A stretch of DNA of 64,000 nt from Tetrahymena elliotti 4EA. Lineage: Eukaryota > Ciliophora > Oligohymenophorea > Hymenostomatida > Tetrahymenidae. Shown here piece after piece: positions 26,101-40,064 of the stretch. Numbering within the stretch: the stretch's first letter is position 1; each line of letters opens with the position of its first letter. The stretch is from positions 72,181-136,180 of the forward strand of contig JH720337.1 in assembly GCA_000231825.2 (NCBI GenBank), read 5' to 3'. The notes beneath the pieces are model-generated. The model was not told the origin of the DNA. It ran no database searches and saw only the letters and a program-made list of their open reading frames with translations. Both the position numbers and the translations under genes were made by a program.

Positions 26101-28169
26101 GGCTGACTGGTTGTTTATATAAACTGTTTTAATTAATGAAATTCTAAATTTTAAGACGTTGTTTCATCTTTTTTTGTTAAAAACATTTACTGAATTTTTG
26201 AGAAATATTTAGCAAAATTAATTCATAAATAATCCTTGCATAAATACAAATATGAAATGCTTTTTAATAAATGTAAGAAAAAGAGAAGAAGAATAAACAA
26301 ATAAATAAATCTACCTACTTTAAGTTTTGTAAATGAATTAGGTTACAAGTATCGTTTGGGAAACTTTTATTTTAAAGAAAAATATAAGGAAAGAAGAGAA
26401 GACATAGAGGTGATATCAATCAATTAAATTAGTACTAAATAATTCCAGATAAATTCTACATAGAAAGATCCTAAACAGAAATATTTGATAAATTAAATGT
26501 TCATTGATATTGATTGATTAAAGAAAGGAAATATTACCAGACAACATATTATAATAGTTAGTCTAATACTCAATGCTTATAAATATTGTTTGTAAATGCT
26601 TTTTTTTTATTTCATTAATAAGTATTTTGTATATTCTTTTCAAAAAGAAATTTTTGTTTTGAAAAATGTTTAGAATCTAAAAAATTACTTGAACCATAAT
26701 GTATATTTTAATTTTGTTGGTTGAATCAAAGAAAAGAGTAGAAAATTAGAGAGCTTTTTATGGAATATTCTGTCCATAGTTTATAACATTATTTACTTTT
26801 TGCTTAATTTTTTTTTCTTTCTATTCCAATCGAGTATTTTATTAAGAAGGATGATACTTTTTCTATTAACACATGAATTCAAATCATGGGTTAGAGTAAT
26901 TTACTTAGAATTTAAAGGAATTTAATTAAAAAAAAAATAACCTTTATATTTAAGCAAATATAGTGATATTTTAGCAATTTCAAAAAGAGTATTTTTTTCT
27001 TCAAAATAATTTCTTTTCTCCTCCAATTTTTGAGAAAAAAATTGTTTCTTATACTCGCATATTTATTGAAACTGAATTTTTTTTGCTACTTTTGATACCC
27101 AAAAGCTATTAAGGTTTTTTTTTACATATAGCAAATTAAGATTCATAATTATTTGTAAATTGATTAATTTTTTTAGCAACTATAAAGTAGATTATTTTAT
27201 CTTATTTGTTATTAAAATAGTTATAAGGAGTTAAAATGTTTAGACTTACTAGCGTTTCCGTTTAGCCTGATTTGAATTTAAAATTCGATATATCAGATTC
27301 AAATTATTTATAGAATGCGTTTAAGATAGGGATATATTGAGGTAGATATTAATTTTACTAAATTTGATTAAATTGTGTTGTATGTGTGTGTGAATTCATT
27401 TTTCTATTGAAATTCTATTCAAATTAAAGAGTATAGACACAATCATAAATTGAGATTGAAAAGGGCAACAAAATAGTTTAATACTTTTTTCTATTTTAAT
27501 GGAATAACAGATTAATAGAAATGGAAATGTTACAAATCGAAACTACAAAAGCTGAATCATTAAAAAGTTAAATACTATCAACTTATAATCAATAAAAAGA
27601 TTGCGACATTATTTTAAATCTGTTTTTTTTTGCAAAGCTTAAAAAAAAATTGATAATTTGATTTTGCAACAAAATTTGAGTGAGCTGTAAGTAGTAAGAT
27701 ATGTCCCTGTATAATTAATTAAATTGCATATTCTTTTTATTTTTTAGATATTTGATTTTGAAATCTATTCAATATCCAAGAATTCAAGCAAATATTGCTA
27801 GTATCAAGCAATGAATCATCATCTGATGAATTACTTATTCATATTTTGTAATAAATAAATAGAAAAAATTAAATTAACAAATTTTATTATATTTAATTAG
27901 ACTTAATTACCAAGCAAATTGAAATCAATCAAAAAGTATATTGTAATAAAAGTTAGTTCCCTTCAAGATTATTTAATTAATTATTCATTCACCTTTTCAA
28001 ATGGTTGTGTTCTCCCAAAAAAAATAATAATTTATTAATCTAAAAAAATAAAAATAAAAACAATTACTGAAATATTGAGAAATCAAAAATTTAATAATAT
28101 CCATAAATCATCAATCAATTTATAAAATTCATCTCTTCATTATTTTTCGTTAAACAATCAATTACTTAA
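23184..28169. other. 5 kb gene-poor stretch
   Basis: It lies between two divergent genes. No supported multi-exon gene was found. A short ATG frame at about 27236-27340 (34 codons, starting MFRLTSVSVQPDLN) has near-coding composition but no homology and no continuation. Small GC-richer spots occur at about 24004-24020 (GGGGAACGAGCTCAC) and 25141-25160 (AAACCGGTCACTTAGG). Confidence 0.5.
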
Positions 28170-28772
28170 ATGGGATGCTACCAAGCTAAGCAACTTAAGA
28201 ATAAAATTGAAAGAGAGTCATCCAGCAATATAAGCTCACAGACTCTCAAACTTGAGGAAAAATTAAAAAATGAAATCCTGCTTTTAAGAAGCTGCCTCTT
28301 TGAAGTTCTAGACCTTAAAGATTGCCAAAAAAGTTTAATTTCTATCTAATAAGATATATGTTTAATCAAAATGAAAAAACGTCATGAGGAAAATATTGAA
28401 GAAATCCTTAGATGCTACGAATAAAACGTCCTCCAAAGAGCAAAACAAATTGCAGATATAATGAAGTAACAAAAAGAGTTAAGTAGTGAAACTAGTTTGT
28501 TTGTATAATAAAAGTGTGATTTTACACATGAAAATACAAATTAAAATAGAGGACATATTCTCAAAAATATAAAATCACTCAACACAAACTGTAACTCCTT
28601 AAATGATAGTAAAATATTCCATAATTCTTAGCACTATGATGTGTTCTAAGTATTACGCTACTGCGAATCGCTAAATTTTGAAGATAATTAAAACTACTCT
28701 CTAAAAGTTGAACCTATTCAAGTCGATTATGAAGATGCCAAGGATGAAATAGTCGAATTCAAGCTTGACTGA
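28170..28772 (+). CDS. Met-Gly-Cys protein with coiled coil, unknown
   Basis: A single exon of 200 residues. It starts MGCYQAKQ, the pattern for N-myristoylation at Gly2 with possible palmitoylation at Cys3, so membrane attachment is likely (inference). Residues about 10-120 look helical and charged (TLKLEEKLKNEILLLRSCLF; MKKRHEENIEEILRCYEQNV). The C-terminal third is acidic and ends in DEIVEFKLD. About nine cysteines are scattered without a metal-binding pattern. I know no family for it. In-frame TAA/TAG codons are common (for example CAA-AAA-style runs encoding QQ), and the stop is TGA. The neighbouring intergenic regions are 5-7 kb long. Confidence 0.7.
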
Positions 28773-31700
28773 CTAAAAGCAAGAAAAAATAATTGATCGA
28801 AACATAAATATCATTTTGATATAAAATAAATCTTATTTCAAATAATCTTATTAATATAAGACACAATAATAACAAATCTTAATAAATGAATTCTTCTTAT
28901 TTACAATAATGCTCTAAACAGCAAAGACTCACCCACTCACAATCTCTTACCTTTTTTTACTAAAAAAAAATAATCAAACATTTACCTCCTCTCTATCTAA
29001 TCTATCTATTTTCTACTTAATGATACAAATAAACAAAGTGAGAAGAAAATTATTTAATTATTCACTCATTCTTGTAAATAAAGTAACAAAATCACGCATT
29101 TCTAATCTAATTAAAAATAAGCTAGCCTCAAAGTGAAATCTCTATTAGAAAATTAATTAAACATTAAAACAACTTATAAAAAATTAATTTTGTAAACACC
29201 ACGCACACCCTTTAAATAATAAAAAATTCACTGAACAAACTTCATGAAACATAAAATTTTAAAATCTCTCTATTCTTATTTATATGCATATACACTCATC
29301 TTTTCTAAAATGAACATCAATTATTACTATTCTTAATAACATTTTTAATTGTAAATCTCCACAAAACATATTTTTATTTACTGTATCATAGGTCATTAAA
29401 TATTGAATTAAAATATCCAAATAATTCTTTTACATAGCATAAAATATAGATAGCTTTTAATCTATCAACCTATCTATATTTTTAACAATTTGGTTTTTGT
29501 CAATAATTTTTTTATACAGTAAATGAAATAGATACTATTTAATAATTAACTCAAATACATAAAGATTTTTAAATTAAATGAAATAATAACAACATTTTAT
29601 ACCAAACAAAACCTTCCTGGGTGACTACAAAATCCCACTTTTAATTAGATTTATGCAAAATTCTCTATAAAATAACTATTAAGGATAAAAAATTTCTATG
29701 AAAAAGATCTAACATTTTATTTCGATTTTGAAAAATATTCTTGTTATTTGATATTGATTGAGCTTAGGAGATAAGAAATAGCTAAGTGATATTTTTTTGT
29801 AATAAAACAATTTAAAGAAGTTTTATTTTTTTAAAAACTTAAAATAAATCAATAGATTGTTAAAAAGATTATTCTCAATATTACATTTTCATATCCTTTA
29901 TTTAATCTAGTAAATAATATGTCAATAATTTATGCGATTTATGTTTACTTACATTCCCTCAAGTCAAATTTGAAAAAAATTATTGCTTCTTCTCTTTGAT
30001 TAAAATAAAAATCACAATTTACAAATTCACAAACTAAAAACTTTAAATACAAACTATATCGTAAAAATTTCACTTTTAGCTCTTAAAAAACTGATGCAAT
30101 GCTGACAACTTTACTCTATCAACTTAGTAGACACTGCTTAAATTTTTTTTTTTCAACAAGTAAATTTGAAATTTTTAATGAATGAAATTGTAAATTTTAT
30201 TACTTATATGTGATGGTAACAATTTTTATTATTTTTAATTTTTCTTCTAGCATTTTATATTTTTTCAGCTTTAACTTACTCTATTTTGAGGCTCTGTGAG
30301 AATACTGATAATTTTTAATTGACTTTTTATCATTGTGTTATTATAAAAATTTACATTAAAAAAGTATCAGCTTTACATATTTAAAATAATTATCTTCAAA
30401 TCCCAGTTAACATATCCGCTTTGTAGAGTTTTAGTTGTAAACTATTTTGATTATTTAAAAATTGTGGAAATACTGTAGAAAAAAGTGAATGCATCTTATT
30501 AGATCGTTTTTTTAAATCTGATCACCAAAAATCCCCAAATACCCAAGTAGAAAATTTTAAATTTGTTAAATTATCATTGGAGAGATCTATTTTTATTAGT
30601 TCGAAGGCCAAAATACTTTAAAATTTCTAGTATAAGCATTTCTGTTATCCCTAAATATTTTAATATGATTTCATAATAATAACTATCATACCTAGTACAA
30701 TAATACAATTTTTTAAAAAAATTTTTTGATAGCTTTAAAATCTGGCAGCTATCATAATTATTTTTTTTTAATAATAGAATGTAAGAAATATTAACATAAC
30801 CATACACTCTTTTCTTTCAATCTGTCAATATTTATTTTATCAATATTGATTGAGAGAAATCAAATCTTAAATTTAAAGTTTTTATTTGTTTCTTAAATTT
30901 AATCCTATGTAACATGCACTTTTAGATTAATTTTGTGGTTTTATCCTATCATTTTAAAATAATTTACACATGCATCAAAAAATAAATTTTAGAATGACAA
31001 CATTTTTCTCAAAAAAGTTAAATAAAACAAAAAATATATTCATATCAATTCTCAAATATTTAAAAGATGATATTTTAAAATAGGCTTTATAAATTCATTA
31101 ATGTTTTAATGTGCGATACCGAATTTTAAAAATAAAAATTAATTGTTGTAATCTTTAATTTTATAGAACCAAATTATCCTAAAAATAATTCATAAATTTG
31201 TTAAGCAATGTTAAATAGACTTCTTAATTTTTTATCATTTTTGAAGATACTTCAAATAAATAAAATAAGAAAACTCAATATGTTTTTATTTTTATTATTT
31301 CATAAGTAGTAGCTATTAGTTTAAAATATGCCACATTTGAAAAAGCTAGATTTATAATTGTTATTCATAAAAACTCATCTTAAATCTAACTATAATTTAA
31401 AATTGGCAAAAAAGATAATTATCTTTGGTTGTATCTAATCATCAATCAAGTCTTAGAAATATGAGCAATTTTATTACGTATTAAATTTCCTTTATTTTTC
31501 CTTGATGTTATTAGCAAAAATTAAAAAAAAGTTAATCTAACCAGTTACAGTATTGCATCTTAACTAATATTTATTTCTATTGAGTTTCAAAATCAACTAT
31601 AATTCAATAAATTTTAAGTTTACACTAACCGATTATTCAAAATGGATGTTTTAAATCTTGGATTGAATTCATATTTTTTATTTTCTCTTAATATTTGGAA

Positions 31701-34700
31701 TTTCTCTTAAATATGATGATCTGAAATGTTTCTTAATCAGCATCCTCCTATTCTGCTAATTGTTTTAACTTACATTATTAAGAAAACACAAGGTTTAAAA
31801 TATAAAATATATATTTAAATAATATTGATACCTCTTTCTTTTTTAGTATGTCATTAGACAAAAAATATTAAGGAATATTATTTGATATTTTCAAAATCCT
31901 CTTAATAGAAAAAAAGAAATAATGTTTGAAATATTTCTTCCAAATTATTTGGCAACATTAAAAATTATTTCAATCTTTTTTTAATAAATATTGAATAAAA
32001 ACAGAATGAATAGATCTTGATGATATTTTCTCACAAAAAATATTTGTATTTTCATCTTTCATCACTTTTAAATTTTCAAATCACATTCTTATTATTTCAA
32101 ATAGAAAGTCATTTTTATTTGTTCTTTATCTATCAGTGCCTATTAAATTTTTAAATACCTTTAAAAACATACAAACAAAAGAATACCAAAAGTTATAACT
32201 CTAATTACACTGAAAGAATAAGACCAAAATTATTCAGAATTGAATTAGACTTCATTTTAATTTAAATGTTTTATAGAATAAATGAGTGGACTGTTAAGAA
32301 TATCATCTTTCAGTAACTTATACATCTATCCTAAAAACCATTTTGTTATTCTTGAAAAATAATTTGAACAGTATTTCATAGAAGTTAAAAAAGTGAGATA
32401 TATCTTAAGGTTAATGAATATTTATTACATTATTATTTTTATTTTCTAACAGATTACAGATCTTTAAATTAGTAATCTTTTTTTTTGTTTGAAGATAAAT
32501 ATATAAATATTTCTATAAAAATATGAAATAATTCTGAGGTAAAACAAGTATAAAAAATAGTATTTTTCATTTTAAACTAGGTTATGACTTAATTAGTAGA
32601 AGAATTCATCTAATTATTTTATTTATTTAACTTTGAATAGCTTCTTAGCAAAATTTCTAATGTCTTTTACTGATAATAATTGAAAGAAAAAGTTTACATA
32701 TTTTGTATAAACTTTTTATTATTAGTAACTATTTTGAATTTTAATCAAAGATTAACAGAGAGTTATTTGTAGCATTTACTTTTTTTTTATTAGCTAAAAT
32801 CAATGTAAAACCACAATTTCTGACAAATGAAAAAGTCTACCTAATATTTTTTGACTCTTACATTAAATCAAATTTAAATATTTCTTTCTTCTAAAAACAA
32901 GCTTTTCCAACATTAATTATAGCTCTAAGAAGAAGAATAATTTAATTTGGATTATTTTACAAATTAACTCACATTTTTTTTATTTAAGATTTTACTAATC
33001 AAGATCTATTTTAATCTCTACTTTCATAAGTAAAAAAAGATTGAGTAAATATTTATGACAACTCAATAAATTCTTACAGTAATAAAAATAATAGATATTA
33101 TTTAACTAAGTAAGAACTACTGATTAGATCATCAAATAAAATACATTTTCAAAGTGTCTAAGTGTTAACTTACAAAATTAAATTACTATAATTTATTAAA
33201 GAGTACATATTTTAATAACTTTTTCTCATTTATTTAGATAATTCATAAAATTAAATTCAATAATTTGCTATTTTTTATTTAAAAAAATATTCAGAACTTA
33301 GTAAAATTAAATTCTTATTCTAAATTCATCTTCAAAAAAATTAATTATTTTTATCTTTAAAATAGATAGATATGAATTTAAATAACTAACCTCAGCATCA
33401 TAAATTGTCAATACCTTAAATTTATATTAAAGAAACGCTTTGATAAATATTTTATATTTTTTATTATTTTGTTTTAAAAATTACAAAAGAAGTGAAAAGT
33501 ATGACATTTAACAACAGTCTAAATAATATTTTTAATTTAAAAGTCAAAATAGGCTAAACCTAAACTGATGAAACTACAATTTTAATAAACTTTAAATTTT
33601 TGAAAACTGACAGAATAATTAATAAAAAACCCTAACCATTTTGTATGATTTTATTCGTTAAATTAGATTTAATTTGCTATTAACATTAAATTTTTTTTGA
33701 AAACTATTTTGAATTAAAAATGGATATTAAAATAAGATGAAAATTTCTTATTTTTATCTGTATTTAAGTCTTGAATTATTGAAAGTAGTTATTCTTAACT
33801 TTTTTAGTTAATGTCTCTAAAATTTTAGTCTTAAATTATTTTTTTCGATTGTTTATTTAAGCTTAACTAAAATGAAAAGAAATTATACCAAATAAACTAT
33901 ATAAGATTTTTAAGGATTAATAAAGAAACATCCAAATCAAAAGATAAGTAACAAATAATTTATCTATATTATTAAATAATCTCATCATTATAAGAATAAA
34001 AAATGTATAAAAAATAATTTTTCAATCTTTAATCAATGTAAAATCTTAACCTATTTAATCATAAATGTTAATTATTTACCACTAGATTAAATTTTAATTA
34101 ATGTGTTGGTGATGATATTTGTTTATAAAAAAATCGATATATAAATAATAACCCATTAATTTTGTTTATTTTAGGATTTGAAATGTTAAAAACTAAACAG
34201 TTTTTTTTAGGTACTTAAGTTTATGATTTCATTAATTGTTTATTCATTTAATTATCTTTCACATAAATTTGATAGAATTTCAATCTTAATATTTGATTGT
34301 ATTTAAATAAAGCAAATTTTAATTAGTTGAGACTCACTCATTCAGTAAATAAAAATCATTTATAATTTTATGACTAAAAACATTCTATTTGATCTAAATT
34401 AGATTTCACAATTTATATGTTGGTTGTATTAGATTACTCACAAATTTTAGAGATATCATGATTTTTTCTTTCATATTAAAATCTAGATATTTCTTTAGCT
34501 CATATTTATTAAATTTACATATTTTTCAAAGAAACACTATGAAATAAGTGTAAAATAAGCAATGAAATTACTCTAATTTTCATATTTTTATGTCTAAAAA
34601 AAATTGATTTACTAAAAATTAATATTTCTTTTTACTTAGAAGAATTAAAGAATATTAATAGAACAAATTAAAAAAAACTTACACTAATCAAAAATAAAAA

Positions 34701-35456
34701 AATGATGGTGAAAACTCATAGTAAATAAAAACTAAAAATTGTTATAACACATTTATTTTTAGAATCTTTACTATTTTTTATTGCAAAGAATAAATTTTTT
34801 CTCAAAAATTATCATAAAAAGCAGATGATTAGGGACTGAATAGAATTCTGTCACAATGATTTTTTGTGTCTTCACCTCCTATTAATAGAATTTTTTATGA
34901 TATTTTTAATTAAAAACTTATGATCGAATTAAGCTTCATATTTTTAGTAAAAACAACCATTTTGTTTTGAATAATTATAGAGAAAAAAATCAGCCAAAAA
35001 TTATCTAAATCACTTTATGAATCTAATCAAATTTTGCATCAATAAAAAATAGCCTTATTAAAATATCTTTCGAAATGCTTTATGTTGAAATTGTTAAGTT
35101 TTGATAAAATATTATTTTATTAGAATTAAGTATTTTCTATTAATAGATTCTTGAATTTTCTTTTTTACTATCGTTATGTAATGCTTTGAATGTACTCTGA
35201 TTATATTTTTAGTATTTTTTATTTAAATTTAGTACAACAATATCACTAAATATCACAAATTGATCTTACTTTACTTAATCTTTTAAAATCTTCATCAAAA
35301 TCAGATTGAATTTGTATGTATGAATCAATAAAGCTTAATTAAAAAGAAACAAAAATGTTATTTTGAATAAGTAAAATTTGTTAAACAGGTGTACTTTATA
35401 AAACTGTTATACAGAAATTAATAAAAATTTAGTTATTTTAATCAACAGTTATTTCA
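28773..35456. other. 6.7 kb gene-free stretch
   Basis: This is the largest gap in the window, between convergent genes. I read both strands and found no conserved motif, exon chain, RNA gene or long repeat. Open frames such as the minus-strand one at 30574-30807 are Lys/Tyr/Leu/Ile-rich, as expected from AT-rich noise. Confidence 0.5.
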
Positions 35457-35702
35457 TCAATATCTCTTAATTTGGTCCATCAAAGTCATGACTTCATCCT
35501 TGTTATCATATTAAAAGTTAACAGGCTTGAAAGAGAAGATGCTTTAGGTCTTGAAAAATTTTTAAGGGGCAATGGAGTTAACTGACATCAAAAAGCTGCA
35601 TTCGCCTTGAGTGTCATAACCGTGACAAGTGTTACAGGCATTTTAGAAAGTGGTTTTACCAGATTGGTAAGAGTCTTAAACGATTTCAATATTTTAGTTC
35701 AT
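35457..35702 (-). CDS. Miniature cytochrome c-like protein (CxxCH)
   Basis: A single exon of 81 residues. The N-terminal half reads like class I cytochrome c: DSYQSGKTTFQNACNTCHGYD, with a heme-attachment CxxCH at C23-H27 preceded by the usual GKxxF helix. The C-terminus (NKDEVMTLMDQIKRY) resembles the last cytochrome c helix. The middle is short and the usual Met-ligand loop (KMxF) is not evident; Met residues lie at about 39 and near 70. A further Cys follows at 35. There is no signal peptide or transmembrane leader, as is normal for mitochondrial cytochrome c, which has none. The coding segment is distinctly GC-richer than its surroundings. It could be a degenerate cytochrome or a small respiratory-complex subunit. 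A Zn-binding role is the main alternative. Confidence 0.6.
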
Positions 35703-36973
35703 TTTTAGATTGCTTGAATGTTACTTTTTTTGATAATGCTTCGTTTTTTTGTTTCAACTTAATAATTATAAGATAATGAATATATTTTTGGATAACTTTT
35801 TAAAATAATCAAAAACCCTCTCTAATAAAGTTTATTTTTGTAAATTTTCCATACATTCTCACAAATCAGAGTCTTAAATTAATAATTAAAAAAGAAATTA
35901 CCTTATCAAAAAAAATATGTAAAAGAATTTCATTTGTAATGAGAGTCTCTTATAATAATTTGGTTTAGGTCTTTCTCTCAATACACTTTGTGTTTTTTAT
36001 TATGTTCAGATTTTCAAAAAAAATGGAGCTAATTTATTAGAAAACAAATAAGATGATTATTGATAATAATTTATATCAACCATTCAAACTTAAGCAATGA
36101 ATGATACAATTTTAGAAATATAGCTTTATAAAAGATTAAAATTTTAAATAATTAATTTTTTTCCCCTAGTAAACAATGATATTAAGTCAAATTTAGATAT
36201 AAAATACAAATTCATTACGATATTACAATTCCTTTTTTCTTTCGAATAAATAAAGAAAATATTTAACAATAAATAGTTTCAGTCAAGTGTTATTTGAAAT
36301 AAAGTAATCTAAAAATAAATTACATTAGAAACTTAAATTTGAGCTGATAAAATAAATTTTATCAAAAAATTAATCAAATTGAAATATGAATTTATAACAA
36401 AAAAAAGAATATAAAAAAGAGAAATATAAAACAATACTCAAAAATATTTTAATTCAAATATTGTTTTACTTTATTTACCTTACAAAATAAAAAAATAAAA
36501 TCTTCGTATATAACTTGGTAAATTAAAATTTTCTCAAATTATTTTATTTAAATTTAAATATTTTTTAATAAAATAGAAGCCTCAATTAAGAAATTACACA
36601 GTATTTGAAGATAAAAAATTATTTTTTTAGATTTATAAATATTACTCTTTAAAATTGGAGCGTTTATTATCAGTCTGTTTAGTCATTAATATTTGAAACA
36701 AAGATTTTATATTTTGAATGCAAATTTGCCAGTAAAATTATACAAGTATCAAATCTTAAAAATAATAAATAAAACTACATCAAAAAAACCGACGATTTTG
36801 GGAATAATATTTTTAAGAAAAAATTTTATTTTACAATTCTATTTAGGATCAATAAAGTATAAATGTTATAAAAAATACTTTATATCAGAAAACATGAAAA
36901 TACATAAATAAATGATTCAAATAATTAATAATTTTTATTAATTTTAACAATCATTCAATTTATAAAAAAATTT
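35703..36973. other. AT-rich intergenic DNA
   Basis: It lies between two minus-strand genes. A plus-strand open frame at 36693-36911 is Lys/Ile-rich without homology and I do not call it a gene. Nothing else seen. Confidence 0.5.
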
Positions 36974-38017
<1,044 letters not shown>

Positions 38018-40064
38018 TTAAAATTTTTTTTGTTTAAGTTTTCTATTTGAATTTAATGTTTATATTTAATCAGTGCTTTATTTAAATGTTGATATTTATA
38101 GTAATAATTTGACTAACATCTAACCTTTATTATTTATTAATAGTATTCATACCTTCCTTTCCAGTTTTTTTGGATACCAAATAAGTTACTAAAATTTTTA
38201 AAGCTATTCTGTATAAACATCATAATTCCTCTATCTTATAACCCTAAAGAATAATTTTTTGCACCTTCACTAATTTTAAAAAAANNNNNNNNNNNNNNNN
38301 NNNNNNNNNNNNNNNNNNNNNNNNNNNNNNNNNNNNNNNNNNNNNNNNNNNNNNNNNNNNNNNNNNNNNNNNNNNNNNNNNNNNNNNNNNNNNNNNNNNN
38401 NNNNNNNNNNNNNNNNNNNNNNNNNNNNNNNNNNNNNNNNNNNNNNNNNNNNNNNNNNNNNNNNNNNNNNNNNNNNTTTTAATAATATTTAAGCTATTTA
38501 GCTAAATGTGTTGGTTGGATTATACTAGAATTTATGTTATATGTAAATAAATGTAGCATCAAAATTCAAAAGGATATCCACTTATATTAAAACAATCACA
38601 TTTGATGAATGAATATATTTCAAATTTACAAAACTTTTAATTAATCTTCTATTCTTTCTTAAAATAAAGACTACAATCAATTGCTCCAAAATATTTCCTT
38701 GAAGTATTGTAGACTTTAAGCATTTTATTTTAAGCTTGATTTTAAAAGTTAATTTTTTAGATACTACAAATAATACTTATACAATCTATTTTATGATTAG
38801 TCAACTCTAATTTAATTTCAGAAATTCACTTATTGTATTTGCTGGCTTTATTTTTTATTTTGAAATAATTTTCCCAATTAATTAATAGTTTTACTGATTT
38901 ATCGATTTATCATTTGCTTTCAAAATTAGTAAATCTTATCTTTCTATCAATAAAGACCTCAACAACTTAAAATAATTTTTTTATCAATTAAGTAAATTTT
39001 AAATCAATGACTAGATACATATTTTAAAATAATTTAGTAAAAAATAATTAATTTGAAGACTAAAATCACTTAAAATATTTATCTTGTGATTGATGGATTA
39101 ATAATTCTCATATGCATCATATGCAGAAAGACTTTTTGATTTTTCTATTTTTTAAAATAATATTTTTCAAATAAATAAAGAAAATATTTTATGTCTTATT
39201 CACTTATTTTTTTACTGATATTCAGAAATATTTTTTAAAAGTTAAGGGAGAAATTTTAAAATAAAAAAAGATAATAGAAATAAATTTATACAATTTAAAT
39301 GTTTAATTTTATTTAACAGCTTTTAAGTATGTTTATATTTGCTATTAGAATAATTTTAATTAATAAGCTTTTTCATGATTTTAAATTTAAGTATTTCATT
39401 TGATGAATTGTCATGTCATACTTTGCCTATCTCTTTTTAAATCCAAAAAATTACATTGACAATTCTGTATCTAATATAAATTATTTGTAATTAAATCTAA
39501 AAACACTATTTGAAAGAATTTTTTTCTAGGAGTTGTAGAATAATTTTAATCATTAAAAATATCACTAAAAATATTCATTAAATTTTTGTAAATTTTAAAT
39601 AGAATGTCAAAGATGTTGTACTAGCAAAAATAAAGATTTAAGGTAATTAAAAAAAATAATTGTTAAGAGAGATAAGAAAATGATTGATTTAGCTGAATAG
39701 TTGTGTTTGAAATAAATTAAAAAACCGCAAATTTAAAATATGATTTCTAGATATTACAATATATAAAAGATATTCATTTAATAGGGAGATAGAATTCAAT
39801 TAATAAAATTCAATATTTTTAAATAAGATTAGCAGTTCTCCTTCTTAATAATTTGATTTATTCTTCTTATATGTAGGGATCTAGTTTATTCATTTCTTGA
39901 TTTATTAACTAAATAAGATTACATACATATCAAAATATAGATTGTAGGATATTATTTATAATAAATATATAATCAAATTTAACAATTAATATTGAAAAAA
40001 AATTTGTAGAGTTTAACAATACCTTAAAGCAAAATAAATACAGTGTAGAATTACATTTTTTACC
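38018..40064. other. Divergent intergenic region interrupted by an assembly gap
   Basis: It lies between the deiminase (-) and the ubinuclein gene (+). It is AT-rich on both sides of the N run; no gene seen. The region holds both promoters and is only partly known because of the gap. Confidence 0.5.
38285..38476. other. Assembly gap (192 N)
   Basis: An unbroken run of N. Its true length and content are unknown. Confidence 0.99.

Noticed and set aside
30574..30807. Minus-strand 77-codon open frame
   Set aside because: Lys/Tyr/Ile/Leu composition as expected from AT-rich noise, no motif and no neighbouring exons.
36693..36911. Plus-strand 72-codon open frame
   Set aside because: AT-driven composition; no homology and no supporting splice structure.
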